Part shown: positions 23,763-36,546 of the stretch, one piece after another | Layout: each line of letters begins with the position of its first letter | Position numbering within the stretch: position 1 is the stretch's first letter | NCBI RefSeq assembly: GCF_019175385.1 | Contig: NC_083341.1 | Location: forward strand, 60,359,800-60,423,799 | Length of the DNA: 64,000 bases | Source of the DNA: Lycium barbarum | Lineage: Eukaryota; Streptophyta; Magnoliopsida; Solanales; Solanaceae | Reading direction: 5' to 3' | Translations under genes and position numbers: made by a program | Notes under the pieces: generated by a model | Seen by the model: only the letters and a program-made list of their open reading frames with translations | Told to the model about the DNA's origin: nothing | Databases searched by the model: none

Positions 23763-25062
23763 GCACGTATACTTTATGAGGTTGACATATTGTAATTAAT
23801 GACTACTCTTAAGAAGGTTAATGTAATTTTCTTTTCGGGCTTATTCTGATTATTGTTTTTATTTGATAGTAGTGGAGTGGTGGGGGAGTCATTGAGTAAA
23901 TATGTTAATTTTAAAGTCAAGATAGACCAACTTTGGCATAAAAGCAAATTATGTAGATCCAAAAGTGTAAATGGGTTGGTGTAAAATCCTCAAAGGCCAT
24001 GCTTATAATAAATTTTTTATGGTTTAAGGGAATATAGTGTTCACAAATTGTAAAACATTAAATAATAGCCTTAAATAATCTATGACGAATTTTATACACG
24101 GTGTTTTAGGATGTTAGAACTTCACTATTTAAACATCATAACAAAAATTGTATAATATTATTTGAAGCAGCAACACAACACCATAAGAAGTTAAATAGAA
24201 TGGTTTTGCAACTACTTAGTCCACAACAATCTTCCGGAAAATATTTAAAAGACACATGTAGATGTTTTAAATTTAAAAGTCATTTCCTTTTCATTGAATT
24301 CTTAGACAATATATTTACAAAATTAGTTTAAAAAATTACTATATAGTGAGGGAAAACTAATTATATCATAAATGTTTTACATTAATGATAAATAGGTTAA
24401 AGAGGTTGCTAAAAATAAGGAGAAGCAAAGGTTTTCACACAACAACAACATACCCATAGTAATCCCACACGAAGCAAATGCTTTCACATGAAGTCAAAAC
24501 ATACCTATACATATATTTTAAATTTCAATATCCCTAATTGATCAAATTGCATGGAAATTGGAACTTCAACAATTGAGAATAGAAGAATAAGAAGTAGAAA
24601 TCTATTTGAAAATGACAATATTAATATTTTTCAGCACAATCGTGCTAAGAAGTTCGTTATTAGTATCAAGTTTTAGTGCTTATTTCTCAATTAGATTGAA
24701 AAAATTAAAATGGTCCTTTTAATGGGTACCAAAAAGTCTTCCTACTAAACTTAACATCCCGTCATAAAGTTGATTGCACAACACATTTGTAATAACTTTT
24801 TCTTTTGCTGAAGTTGGTTTCGGAAAGTAACTTGTCGATTAGTCAAAAAAGGAAATTTTGATTTAGCAAATTGATAGCAACATTACTTGGGTCGGGTTAA
24901 ATAAGAACAAATTATTATAAGAAATCGTAAAATGCTAAATGACCTTGTAAAGAGTGCAGGGTCAAAATATTTTAAATCATCCTATGCCAGAAATCTCAAG
25001 ATCATTATTTAAGACACCAATTTTCAAGAAGTATCCAGTTGTAAATCATTGGTAAACTATAA
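23763..25062. other. Upstream region of CYP716A, no further gene
   Basis: About 1.3 kb of AT-rich sequence. It would include distal promoter elements of the divergent-facing P450 gene, but none is diagnostic. A 31-nt SINE-end insertion lies at 24440-24470. Confidence 0.45.
24440..24470 (-). mobile_element. 31-nt remnant of the same SINE 3' end, with 18-bp TSD
   Basis: The inserted word is (CAA)n followed by catacccatagtaatcccac, matching the end of the SINE-like family. It is flanked by gaagcaaaggttttcaca (24422-24439) and gaagcaaatgctttcaca (24471-24488), 16 of 18 identical, as expected for target-primed insertion. Confidence 0.75.
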
Positions 25063-27038
25063 GGGCCTGTTTGGAAAGCCACCCAGGTAATTGGAATTGA
25101 GTGTAATTATACAGTTTGGTCTGTTTGTTTAACCAGGTAATTACACAGTTAGGTGAGAATTGAGTGTAATTGAGAGGGTGTAATTACACTCTTCAATTCT
25201 CAAGGGGGGGGGGGGGGGGGGCTGAGAATTGAGTGTAATTACACCCTGCAATTACAGAGTTACTTTTTAGTTTATTTCTTTTATATTTTATTTTAATTTC
25301 TTTTCTTTTTTTATTTTTATTTATTTATATTATTTAATTTCTTTTTAATTTATCTAATTTCTTTGCTTTTATAATTTTTACTTTAATTATTTTATTTTTT
25401 ATATTTCATTTCCTTTCTTCCTGTTCCCAACCTTTATTTCTTGTGGTTCCATGTAATTTCTCATATTTTTTATTTTTTTATTTTATTCATTTAGCATAAC
25501 CGTATTATTATTCTAACTTTTGAAACTACATCTCTTAATATTAGAAAGAATGAGTCATTAACAAACTTGACATATAATGAATGACGTTATTAAAGTAGAA
25601 TTTCGTTGTGAATGCAATTATATACTTATTATTTTCCCTTTCTTTTGAATTATAGGAGTATTTACTTATGTTACGTTGGAACTTACTTATGTGATGGTGG
25701 AATTTGATAAAAGAGTATTATGTCAAATTTTTCTCTTTTAGATTTTGAATTTAGGTTATATTTTCAACTTTAATTTATTAGCTTTAGTACAATTGACTTG
25801 TTATTTCACATTACTTGCTGTTTATTTTTCACTTACAATTGATAGAATTTTTGTTAAACATTTGAATAATATTGTGGCATTATATTTATAAATATTCTTA
25901 TTTTTTGTCAAACATCCAATCCTATGATGTTCTCACAAAAAAAAAAAATGCTTTTAAGTTTTATAATCAATTAAAATTAAAATATTATTAATTTGAAATT
26001 ATATATCAACAACTTTTTACAATATTTAGATACAAATATATGATTATTAATTAACATATTTTCAAGAAACAATGTGTTATTAAATAGCTAATTTAATATC
26101 ATTTATAAAGGCACATATTTTTTAAATATTAATTTTAAATTTTTTGTAATTAAGTTTTATTTTTCAATTAAACTAACTGTGTAATTACACTTGTGCAACC
26201 AAACAACACGCTTGTAATTACACTGTAATTACATCATGACAAACAAACGGGTCGTTGTAATTACAATACTGTGTAATTACTAGACTGTGTAATTACTAGG
26301 GTAGTAATTACACCAATTCCAATTACCAGGTGGCTTTAGGGGTGGATGTTCGGTTTTTCGATTCGGTTTTATCAAATTTCGGTTTAGCTATTTCGGGTTC
26401 GGTTTTTTGAAGGTGGACACCAAACACCGAACCAAACTAGTTCGGTTCGGTTCTTTCGGTTTCGGTTTTTTCAATTCGGTTTTTTTAATATAATATTAGA
26501 AGCGATCCATTGACACTAATTCATATTCTCAAAAGCAATAAAATATAAAACTGATAAATTGAAATCAAAATCAAACAAACAGGATACACAAGAACAGAAA
26601 ACTATAATCATGACATAGGATTACTAGGTGTTATATACATACCGTAAGAATAATTAAGAAAACACATAAAGGACATACATTAATCCTAAAGAGACATCCT
26701 AGTTATCTTTCTTTGTTAAGGATATTTGATTTTTTCAATTGAAGTGGAAAATTAGGGATACAATGCAAAAGAGGACTTATTACAATTGAGTTTTTTTTGC
26801 TTTAAACTTAATGGGCCTGGACTATTTTAATTTTTTTGGGTAATGTATTAAATTTCGGTGCGCGTTCGGTTTTATCAAACTTCGGTTCGGCTATTTCGAT
26901 TTTGGTTTTTTGACGATGGACACCAAACACCGAACCAAACTAGTTCGGTTCGGTTCGGTTTGTTGAAAGTTCGGTTCGGTTCGATTTTTCGATTTTCGGT
27001 ATTTATGCCCAGCCCTAGGCGGCTTTCCAAACAGACCC
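25063..27038. mobile_element. PIF/Harbinger-type non-autonomous element containing a nested hAT MITE
   Basis: The ends gggcctgtttggaaagcca and cggctttccaaacagaccc are near-perfect inverted repeats, flanked by TAA at 25060-25062 and 27039-27041. Removing the inner hAT MITE (26337-27017 plus its duplicated 8 bp) leaves about 1.29 kb. Subterminal regions repeat 'gtgtaattac' words. It contains an 18-G run (25204-25221). No transposase frame remains. Confidence 0.82.
26337..27017. mobile_element. hAT-type MITE, 681 bp, nested in the PIF/Harbinger element
   Basis: Starts TAGGGGTGGATGTTCGG and ends ATGCCCAGCCCTA, with ggtggctt (26329-26336) and ggcggctt (27018-27025) as an 8-bp TSD with one mismatch. 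Interior ends carry many ttcggtt repeats. The open frame at 26858-27067 is only this repeat. Confidence 0.82.
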
Positions 27039-27088
27039 TAAATGAGATTTCAATTTCAAGAACGTGATAGTTGAACTGATGCTACTAC

Positions 27089-27694
27089 TAGGGGGTGTCA
27101 AATTTGGCCCCAAAGGTGATTGCCCGCCCAATCCATTCAAAATTTTATGGGTTGAGCTCAAGATAATTTCACATTGGGCTGATTTTAGCCCAACCCAACA
27201 TAGCCCATTTTAAAGTGATATCCAACTTAGCCCAATACTAGTTCAATTCTAGCCCCCTTTTAAAATTTACTTAAATTTGAGTTTATTGCTTTAGTTTACT
27301 CTATTTTTTTTTTGTATGTATACACTTTTCTTGTATCATGTATCTTATAAGTTTGTAGTCTGTTTGATATGAAGGGAAATATTTTTCACGAAAAATGTTT
27401 TGCTCAAAAATATTTACCACGAAAAATGTTTTCCTCAAAAACAATCCGCATTTTTTTTTTTGCGAAAAATGTATTTCTAGAAATTATTTTCCACGAATTG
27501 TTTTTCTAGAAAATAGAACCTTAAAAACAATTGGGTCAAGTTGGGCGGGTCATGACCCAACCCATTTTAGCCTATTTCAACCCAACCCATTTCAGTCCAA
27601 GTAACTTTTGGGTTAATGTTAGCCCAACCCATTTATCACCTCAACCCATTTTGATTGGGCAATTTTAGCCCAACCCGCCCATTTGACACCCCTA
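27089..27694. mobile_element. hAT-type MITE, 606 bp, with 8-bp TSD
   Basis: The ends TAGGGGGTGTCAAATTTGG and CCATTTGACACCCCTA form inverted repeats. The flanks gctactac (27081-27088) and gctactag (27695-27702) match at 7 of 8 positions. The interior has many 'agcccaaccca' words and no gene. Confidence 0.85.
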
Positions 27695-27702
27695 GCTACT
27701 AG

Positions 27703-30700
27703 TAATTTCCTTACTGGTTCTCAAGTCAAACCTACTTCTAATTCTTCTAATTTCGTGACTAAGGAGTTTTAGCTAAAATCCTTGCATTTTGATGTGATTA
27801 TTTCTTCTCTCGTTTTCTATTTTATTTCTTCTTTTCTTTCCTTTTCTTTATTTGCTGCTAATTGTTTTTTCTTATGAGCTCTCCCTTAATTTTTGCTTTT
27901 GTTTTATAGATTATACTTTTTTTCTTATGTGATATTTCTCGCTTTTCGAAATTCAAATTTTTAATTTTGATTGTGTATTTGAATATAGAATTTTTAAATT
28001 TTTTGAAATAAATTTACATATTTGATGATTACATATAACGTACTATAAGTTACAATAAATAATAATTGTTAAATATTTAAAAGGCATATGATAAAATTAC
28101 GGTCAAAGAATAACTCGTTCAACTCTCGAAATCACAACATCATCTACAATGAGTACAATTTCTTCGTCTGTATTAATTTTTTCATGCACCGCCAAAGAAA
28201 CTTTGGTTGCATTCAGGTTTTCTTCGTTTGGGTTCATGATTTTTTGCTGTTGATGTGATTGGTTGTTGATGTGTTCGTCTGAATTCATGTTGGAATAGAC
28301 GTATATTAAAGTTTATAGGTGACAACTATTTGTGTGAAAACATGGATCATATTTAGTTGCCCAATGTATTTTGGAATAGGAATGAATTATTGTATTTATT
28401 AGTGTGTTTTGGAGGAAAATATTGCAAAATCAGATTAAGGATTATGGTAGTCTTTTCACTAAGTGTGGTCACATTTGGGCCAAATTTGTGTGGCCATTTA
28501 GCAGCGTTTTATAAAAATAAGGAAAAGTAAGAAAAGAAGACCAATATCCTGTAATTCTCAAATTAAATGTAGAAAACAAAGCAGTTATAAAAATGTGCCC
28601 CCCATGGGATTCAATCTCAGGCATCACAAGCGGAACATTGAGGCCTGCGCCAGTGGCACCAGACAACAACTTGTTCTACCGAGTGCCACTTTATGTATTT
28701 ATACTATTTTCTATATATTCACTAACTAAATATTTAAGAAAGTTAAAACAATTTCAGTAAATTCATAACTAAATGTATAAAATTTTAAGTTCTAAGGCAC
28801 ACATTTTAAAACTACTTGAAAATTATTCAACATTGATGGAAGAAATTTATAATTGTAAATTGTTTCGTAGATTCCAATCTCTTAGTGGTGATACAATGCT
28901 TGAATTGATATTGGCAATCATAGATATTCTATTTTTATAAGGATAATTAATTATTATATTACCAAAAAAGAAGATAGCTGTTTTCGCCGGGGGGGGGGGG
29001 GGGGGTGCGAATTTTACAAAGAGCGTACTTTTAACAAGACGATTGTTGTTGTTATAGGTAAAATGTTGTTATAGATAAGTAGAGTAACATGTAACATAAA
29101 AAATCGGTTCTTAAAAAACTTAACTATTATAGAGAAGTGTTGTTACATGATGATGTTGTTATAGAGAGGTACTATATTTTTCCCCTCCTATCCCTTGCAA
29201 TGTGTATTTTACTCCTTTTCAATTCTCATCCATGTAATACATTTCTATATTATATATAGTATTTTATTTTTGTATTTATGTGTTTCACCTATAATTTTAT
29301 AATTTTATATGATCATCTTGTAGATTTTAATTTGAATTCATTAACATAAACTTTTATTTCTTATGATTGTTTTTTACTAAAAGAATTATGATTTTTTTTA
29401 TGTGGGTTGGCCCGACCAGGCCCTCAGCCCACGTAGTGATTAGTTGGGCTTGTTTTAAGGCCCATTAAAATGGTGGGCCAGCCCGATCTGGCCGGTCAAA
29501 TTTTAAAGCCCGCATGGGCTTAGCCTGAATGAGTTGGGCCAGGCCGTTTTGACAACTCTAATTGTAAGATACTCGATTGAACTTAGCTCATTTGGGCTCA
29601 GCTCGATCCTAGGCCTGTGTGGAGGTAATGATACTCTAGCGGGCGAAATTCCTATCTGAATCAAATTTGGAATTTGATTACAGTTTCAATAGATATATTT
29701 TTATAATTATGTACACATAAATTTTGTCATTTTGTTTGATATAATTTAAATTTTTAAAAATATACAGGCAAACCTCTTTATAAATGACATTACTTATTCG
29801 GATACTTTTTGGCTGCTTTAGTGATCGAGGTAATTTTATGAAAAAGTTTACCACAATAGTAAGTTATAAGTAAAATGCTGTTATAAAAGGAAAATTTAAT
29901 ATGGAACGTTGATTCCAAGAAAAAATCAATTATAATAGTAACATATTTTTATAAAATCTGATTTTTTATACATCGGTCTGACGGTAGATAACAACAAAAT
30001 TAAGCACATGATTTTTTTTTATTTCATCATAATAGATGTGTGGTGTTCAAAGTAATAATTTTGAGAATTAAAATTTTGTTACATCTATCTAATATAGAAA
30101 ATTTATCAATTTTATTGTTGTTAAAAGAAATTTTTATTGTTGGAAAAATACTTAATTTTCTCAACATGGTATTTGGTTTTTTGATGGAAAAAAAAAAGAA
30201 ATTCAACAAAAAGGAGGGAAAATATCAACATTAATTATTTATGAGAAATCTCCATGTATTGGGAAAAAGTAAAAATTGAATGATGAAAGAGAAACTTTTG
30301 AATTAAGATGAAATTTGCAGGGAAGGGTAGCAATGTCATTAACATATCATAAATGACCATGCTAACGCAGTTTGGGTCATTGTGACCAACTTAGTGTGGT
30401 AGAAATACCTTATTGTATTTTATATATAGTAGCGTCACTACACCAAAAAATTTGGACATTCACTACACTACAAAGTCATTTTAGTTATATATATTCGATC
30501 GGGTCATCTTTACTAAAATTAACGAGGGTAGATTAATATCGTGAATTTTGACACTGAGATTTCGACACTTGAATGTGAGAATCTACATACATGAAAACTT
30601 GAGGTATGTAATTTTTATACGCTTTCTTCTATCATTTTGCGGTGAATACGGAACATGTGAGTATATTATTAATAATGTTTTTTTTTCTACATTTGTATAC

Positions 30701-31026
30701 ATAGTTCGAATGGAGTAACCTAAAAAGAAAGGGTGTTAAAGGGTTAGTTGTAAATTTTGGAAAATTGTTGGACATTAACAAGCAATCTGTTTCATATAGA
30801 TTGAATAAAGATTCATTGTCTTGTGTGTTGTGGATCGATCTTTTGGTTTTTCACAAGGAAAACGCCGTCCTACTAGTCATTATATTCTCGTTGTCACTGA
30901 AACTCCAAACACTACAAAATAATAGTACTTTCTCCATCCCACCCACCTAGTGACCAACAAATTTTGGTTGTTGTTTTGATGTAAGTTTCTAAAAGTGTTG
31001 ATTAAATAAATAGCAATCGTTACTAT
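27703..31026. other. Intergenic AT-rich stretch with repeat fragments
   Basis: No gene recognised. The small minus-strand frame at 28103-28288 (61 codons, Asn/Glu rich) matches no family I know. A 17-G run lies at 28989-29005. A 'gttggcccgaccaggccc...gggccaggccgtttt' patch at 29400-29560 resembles one end of a hAT MITE. Words such as gttgttatagagaggta near 29040-29165 and 29770-29990 look like remnants of small DNA transposons. 30915-31026 has Stowaway-like words. Confidence 0.45.
28595..28690 (-). other. Possible decayed tRNA-like or SINE head
   Basis: The minus strand contains gagattgaatccc, close to a tRNA B box, preceded by ctggcgcaggcctc, weakly like an A box, with gtgcc/ggcac words at the two sides. 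There is no poly-A tail or TSD, so this is only a suggestion. Confidence 0.3.
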
Positions 31027-31031
31027 CCTAT

Positions 31032-31314
31032 TGTTATGAAATATAGTAAATATAGAGTATGGATGTCCACTACACAAATATAATGCCTCTTCCATTATCT
31101 TCCACCATTTTAATGGATCTTCCACCATCTTAATGGTTCTTCCATTATCTCATATATTGAATGCATATGTAGCACTATAAATAGAGGCATAAGTTTTCAT
31201 ATGGGATATACTTGAACACATTTGGATGAATAAGAAATCTCTCCTCTCTTGTCTCTCTATTTCTATTGTGTTCATCCTTTACTATTGTGACTCTTTTAGC
31301 TTCATTTTACAACA
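31032..31314 (+). repeat. 5' LTR of the copia element
   Basis: 283 bp, TG...CA termini. It contains a plant TATA-like word (ctataaatag, near 31172) and short tandem 'cttccaccat/cttaatggt' repeats upstream of it. Confidence 0.93.
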
Positions 31315-31933
31315 CGTTATCAGCACGAGTCTCTAACTTCATTACCGTCGCTCCAATCACTCCAAGTTGAATCTACTTTTTCATCTGGTATGCGTTTTTA
31401 CCACCCTTCTAATATAAGTTATGCAAACAGAAAGTTAATTAGCTTCTAAGTCATCTGCCAATTCTATTTTTATGCAAATATTTTTGTACCATACATTTGG
31501 TCTGTCAATTGATATTCCGCTGCCAATTCGCTTTTAGTATTCTCATGAAATAATAAATCTTTATGTGCTATAGTAGTAAACATTTAACAGTTAACAACAC
31601 TAATATGGTAATTTTTATAAAACAGTACTTTAAATATATATATTGGTTGGTGGTTGTGGATTAGTTGTTCTTTTAATAAGACCATGATTATATGTTACTG
31701 TTAATTTGATTGGGTTATATTGACTACAAGTTTGAGAGAAGAAACAGGTTGTTTTGTGAAAAAATATAAAAAAAAGTATTGTTTGAAAAAAAAATAATGT
31801 TTTTGTGAAAAAAAAAAGGAAGGTACTGTGTTTGTAAAAAGGTATTGTTTTGTGGAAATTAAACTTACTATTTTTGAGATTATGTTGTTTAACTGTATCT
31901 AACTCAAATATTTCTATGATAGTTTTGATCATC

Positions 31934-32989
31934 ATGTCGAATTTGTCGAAGCTTGAGTTTGTGGCACTTGATATCTCGGGAAAGAATTACCTATCATGGG
32001 TACTTGATGCTGAAATTCACCTAGACGCCAAAGGTCTTGGTGCCACTATTACTCAGGATAATACAACATCAAGTCAGGACAAAGCGAAGGCAATGATTTT
32101 CCTTCGTCATCATCTGGATGAAGGATTGAAGGTTGAATACCTGACAGTGAAAGATCCACTTGAATTGTGGACTGGTTTGAAGGAAAGGTATGACCACATT
32201 AAGGTAACGGTATTGCCCAGGGCTCGTTATGAGTGGATTCACTTACGGTTACAAGATTTTAAAACTGTATGTGATTATAACTCTGCTGTCTATAGAATTA
32301 CTTCCTAACTGAAATTATGTGGGGATAATATAACTGACGAGGATATGTTGGAAAAGACTCTTACGACTTTTCATGCCTCCAATTTGGTATTACAACAACA
32401 GTACCGTGAAAGGGGTTTTAAAAAGCATGCTGATTTGATATCATGTCTTCTTGTGGCTGAGCAGCACAATACCCTTTTATTGAAAAATCATGAAGCCCGT
32501 CCCACTGGAACTGCTCCATTCCCGGAAGTGAATGTGGTAGCAACACATGGCCCAACTGAAAGAAGACAAAATAATCGAGGCCATAATAATGAGCGTGGGC
32601 GTGGCAGGGGCAAGGGACGATATAATAATCGTCGTGGTGGTGGTCACCATAAAAAGGAGAACAATATGGGTTATCAAGGCAATCCTTCAAGGAACAACTG
32701 TCATCGTTGTGGTTTGAAAGGTCACTGGAAAAATGAATGCCGGGCGCCTGAACATTTTGTCAGGCTTTATCAAAATTCCTTCAAAAGAAAGGCAAATAGA
32801 GGTGGTGCCTCTTCTGCTAATGCCCGGGTGGAGTCACACATGACTTTTAAAAATAACGATGAGGCAGGGCCTTCACGAAAATATGATGATAATGTTGAAG
32901 CTAATTTGGCTTTGAAAGATGATGATTTTGATGGGCTTGATGATATTACTCATTTGGAAGTTGAAGACTTCTTTGGAGATCGAAATTGA
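31934..32989 (+). pseudogene. copia gag (nucleocapsid) with one in-frame stop
   Basis: The frame starts at ATG 31934 (MSNLSKLEFVALDISGKNY) and stays open to TGA at 32987-32989 except for a TAA at 32306-32308, where a CAA glutamine codon is expected in the RITS-x-LKLCGD context. It has the retrotransposon gag domain (W-LDAEIHL), then an Arg/Gly-rich stretch (GRGRGKGRYNNRRGGG) and a zinc knuckle CHRCGLKGHWKNEC (CX2CX4HX4C), which binds the element RNA. Apart from the single stop the protein is whole, so it was lost recently or is read through. Confidence 0.9.
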
Positions 32990-33171
32990 GATTTGATCGT
33001 TTCACTGGGGAATGTGTTATGTTATTATTTTTATTTATGTGTTTTAAGTTGTCTTTATGTTGTTTTATTTTCGAGAAGTACTTAAATTCTCTATGTTGTT
33101 TTATCTTCTGGATTAGTAATTAAGTTTTATATTGTTAGTTTCCGTATTTCTTACGATGTATTTTTGTTTTT

Positions 33172-36100
33172 ATGAAGATAAATAAAATTCCCCAGTCTTT
33201 AATTGGATCCAAGATGAGTAATAGAGATATGTGCCTTTTGGATAGTGCTACAACTCACACTATATTAAGAGAAAAGAAATATTTCTCTCATTTGGTTATG
33301 AAAAGGGCTTGTGTTAATACAATATCTGGTAGTACAAAATTAATTGAGGGCTCTGGAAAAGCGAACTTATTACTACCTGGAGGAACAATATTGGCCATTA
33401 GTGATGCACTATATTGCAGCAAGTCTCGAAGAAACTTATTAAGTTTCAAGGTTATTCGCCAAAATGGTTATCACATTGAGACTGCCAATGAAGGAAAAGT
33501 TGAGTGCCTTTATATTATTACAATGAAAGCTGGGGAAAAGTTTGTGCATGAAAAATTACCCGCACTTTCTTCCGGGTTGTACCATACAAGTATTGGTGCG
33601 GTTGAAACACATGTTGTAGTAAATAAAAGGTTTAATGATTCTAATGATTTTATCATTTGGCATGACCGGTTGGGCCATCCCGGTTCTAGTATGATGCGCA
33701 AAATAATTAAGAATTCACATGGGCATACTTTGAAGAACCAAAAGATTCTTCAATTTAAGGAATTCTCTTGTGTTGCTTGTTCTCAAGGAAAATTGATTAT
33801 TAAACCATCAGCAACTAAGGTTGGGATTGAATCCCCCGCATTTCTGGAACGTATACAAGGTGATATATGTGGGCCAATTCACCCTTCATGTGGACCATTT
33901 AAATATTATATGGTCTTGATTGATGCATCTACAAGATGGTACCACCTGTGTGCTTATTATCAACTCGCAATATGGCTTTTGCGAGATTGTTGGCTCAAAT
34001 AATAAGGTTAAGAGCACAATTTCCAGATAATGCGATAAAGAAAATTCGTCTTGATAATGCTGGTGAGTTTACATCTCAGGCCTTTAATGATTATTGTACG
34101 GTCACGGGAATAACAGTTGAACATTCGGTTGCTCATGTTCATACTCAAAATGGTCTGGCAGAATCAATGATTAAACGCCTACAATTGATAGCTAGACCAT
34201 TGCTAATGAGGACAAAACTTCCTGTTTCGGTATGGGGACATGCTATTTTGCATGCAGCAGCACTTGTGCGTATAAGGCCAACCCGTTATCATGAATTCTC
34301 CCCATTACAATTGGCTTTTGGTCAAGAGCCAAATATTTCCCATCTTCGAATTTTTGGATGTGCGGTATATGTTCCAATTGCTCCACCACAACGCACAAAG
34401 ATGGGTCCCCAAAGAAGGTTGGGGATATATATTGGGTATGAATCTCCTTCAATTTTAAAATATTTAGAACCGATGACTGGAGATTTATTTACAGCAAGAT
34501 TTGCCGATTGTCATTTTGATGAATCAGTATAACCAACATTAGGGGGAGAACATAAGCAGTTGGAAAAGGAGATAGATTGGAATGCATTATCACTATCTCA
34601 TTTAGATCCTCGAACAAATCAATGTGAGCAAGAGGTTCAAAAGATGATTTATTTGCAAAATGTCGCAAATCAACTGCCAGATGCATTTACTAATCTTCCA
34701 AGAGTTACTAAATCTCATATTCTAGCTGCAAATACTCCAGTTCGAGTTGATGTCCCGGTAGGACAAACGGTTAATGCAAATGATTCCAGGCCACGTCTGA
34801 AACGTGGTAGACCAATTGGTTCCAAGGATAAAAATCCTCAAAAAAGAAAAGAAATAAATGATCAAGATGATCATCCTGTGAGGGAAATTGCTCAAGAAGA
34901 GGCTCGAGACATAATAAATGATAAGCCCACAAAGAAGGTCCAGATACTTCAAAATAATGATAGTGAAAAGATCTCGATAAGTTATGTCTCGGCGGGGAAA
35001 AGGTGGAAACGAAATGATATTGTGGTCGACAATACTTTTGCATATAATGTTGCTGTTGAGATAATGCAACAAGATGAGGATCTTGAGCCAAAATCTGTTG
35101 ATGAATGTAGACAGAGAAATGATTGGCCAAAATGGAAGGACGCAATTCAAGAAGAATTGACTTCACTTGAAAAACGTGAAGTTTTCGGACCAATAGTCCG
35201 AACACCTGAAGATGTCAAGCCAGTGGGGTACAAATGGGTGTTTGTGCGAAAACGAAATGAGAAAGGTGAAGTCGTAAGATATAAAGCACGACTTGTGGCA
35301 CAAGGATTTTCGCAAAGGCCTGGCATTGATTATGTGGAGACATATTCTCCTGTGGTGGATGCAATTACCTTTAGGTATCTAATAAATCTGACAGTTCGTG
35401 AAAATCTTGATATGCAACTGATGGATGTTATCACAGCCTATTTATATGGCTCATTGGACCAAGAAATTCTTATGAAAATCCCTGAAGGATTCAAAGTGCC
35501 CGAAGCATACAAAAGTTCGCAGGAAACCTGTTCAATAAAACTTCAGAAATCTTTATATGGATTGAAACAATCAGGGCGGATGTGGTACAATCGTCTTAGT
35601 GAATATTTGCTAAATGAAGGATATAAAAATGATCCTATTTGTCCTTGTGTTTTTATAAGAAGATATGGGTCTGAATTTGTCATAATAGCTGTGTATGTTG
35701 ATGACTTGAACATCATTGGCACTCCTAAAGAGCTTTCAAAAGCTATAGAGTGTTTGAAGAAAGAATTTGAAATGAAAGATCTAGGTAAGACAAAATTTTG
35801 TCTTGGCCTACAAATTGAGCATTTGACAAATGGAATATTTGTCCATCAATCAACATACACTGAAAAAGTTTTAAAGCGCTTTTACATGGATAAATCACAT
35901 CCGTTGAGTACCCCGATGGTTGTGAGATCGCTTGACATAAATAAAGATCCATTTCGACCTAAGGATAATGATGAAGAGCTCATTGGTGATGAAACTCCAT
36001 ATCTCAGTGCAATTGGGGCATTGATGCCACTTCTTCAAATCATGCGGAGATAATAGCCATTCATGAAGCTAGTCGGGAGTGTGTTTGGTTGAGATCAATG

Positions 36101-36403
36101 ACTCAACATATTCAGGAAATGTGTGGTTTTATTTTGAAAAGGGATATTCCAACTATATTGTACGAAGATAATGCTGCATGTATTGCTCAACTGAAAGGAG
36201 GATACATTAAAGGAGATAGAACAAAACATATTTCACCAAAGTTCTTTTTTACTCATGATCTTGAAAAGAAAGGTGAGATAGATGTTCAACAAATTCGCTC
36301 GATCGATAATTTGGCGGATCTGTTCACTAAAGCATTACCAACCTCGACATTTGAGAAGCTGATATACAAGATTGGAATGCGTCGTCTTCGAGAATTAAAG
36401 TGA
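33172..36403 (+). pseudogene. copia pol (protease-integrase-RT-RNase H), four-fold damaged
   Basis: 33172-34002 holds a protease with the active-site motif DSATTHT, the GAG-pre-integrase domain (WHDRLGHPGSSMM, CVACSQGK) and the integrase start (QGDICGP). A frameshift at about 33940 moves the frame to 33936-34532 (integrase RLDNAGEF, QNGLAES, so the DDE residues are kept). A TAA at 34530-34532 interrupts it. The same frame resumes from 34560 with RT (KWVFVRKR, RLVAQGFSQ, KSLYGLKQSGRMWY, catalytic YVDD) to a stop at 36053. At about 36026 the frame jumps from the end of RT (AIGALM) directly to SSNHAEIIAIHEASRECVWL in another frame, so most of RNase H is deleted. 36089-36403 carries the RNase H C-terminus (YEDNAACI, TKHISPKFFF). 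Confidence 0.9.
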
Positions 36404-36546
36404 TCTTTTCATCAGGGGGAGAAAATACGCGCTGCACTCTTTTTTCCTTGGTCAAGATTTTATCCCATTGGGTTTTTCTGACAAGGTTTTTAACGAGGCA
36501 GCAAATAATGTGTAACGAGGCACATATATGGACATCCAAGGGGGAG

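Noticed and set aside
28103..28288. Small minus-strand frame rich in Asn and Glu
   Set aside because: No family recognised, no exon partners, AT-rich context; not enough to call a gene.
34243..35205. Long minus-strand frames opposite copia pol
   Set aside because: Shadows of the pol coding strand; no independent motif.
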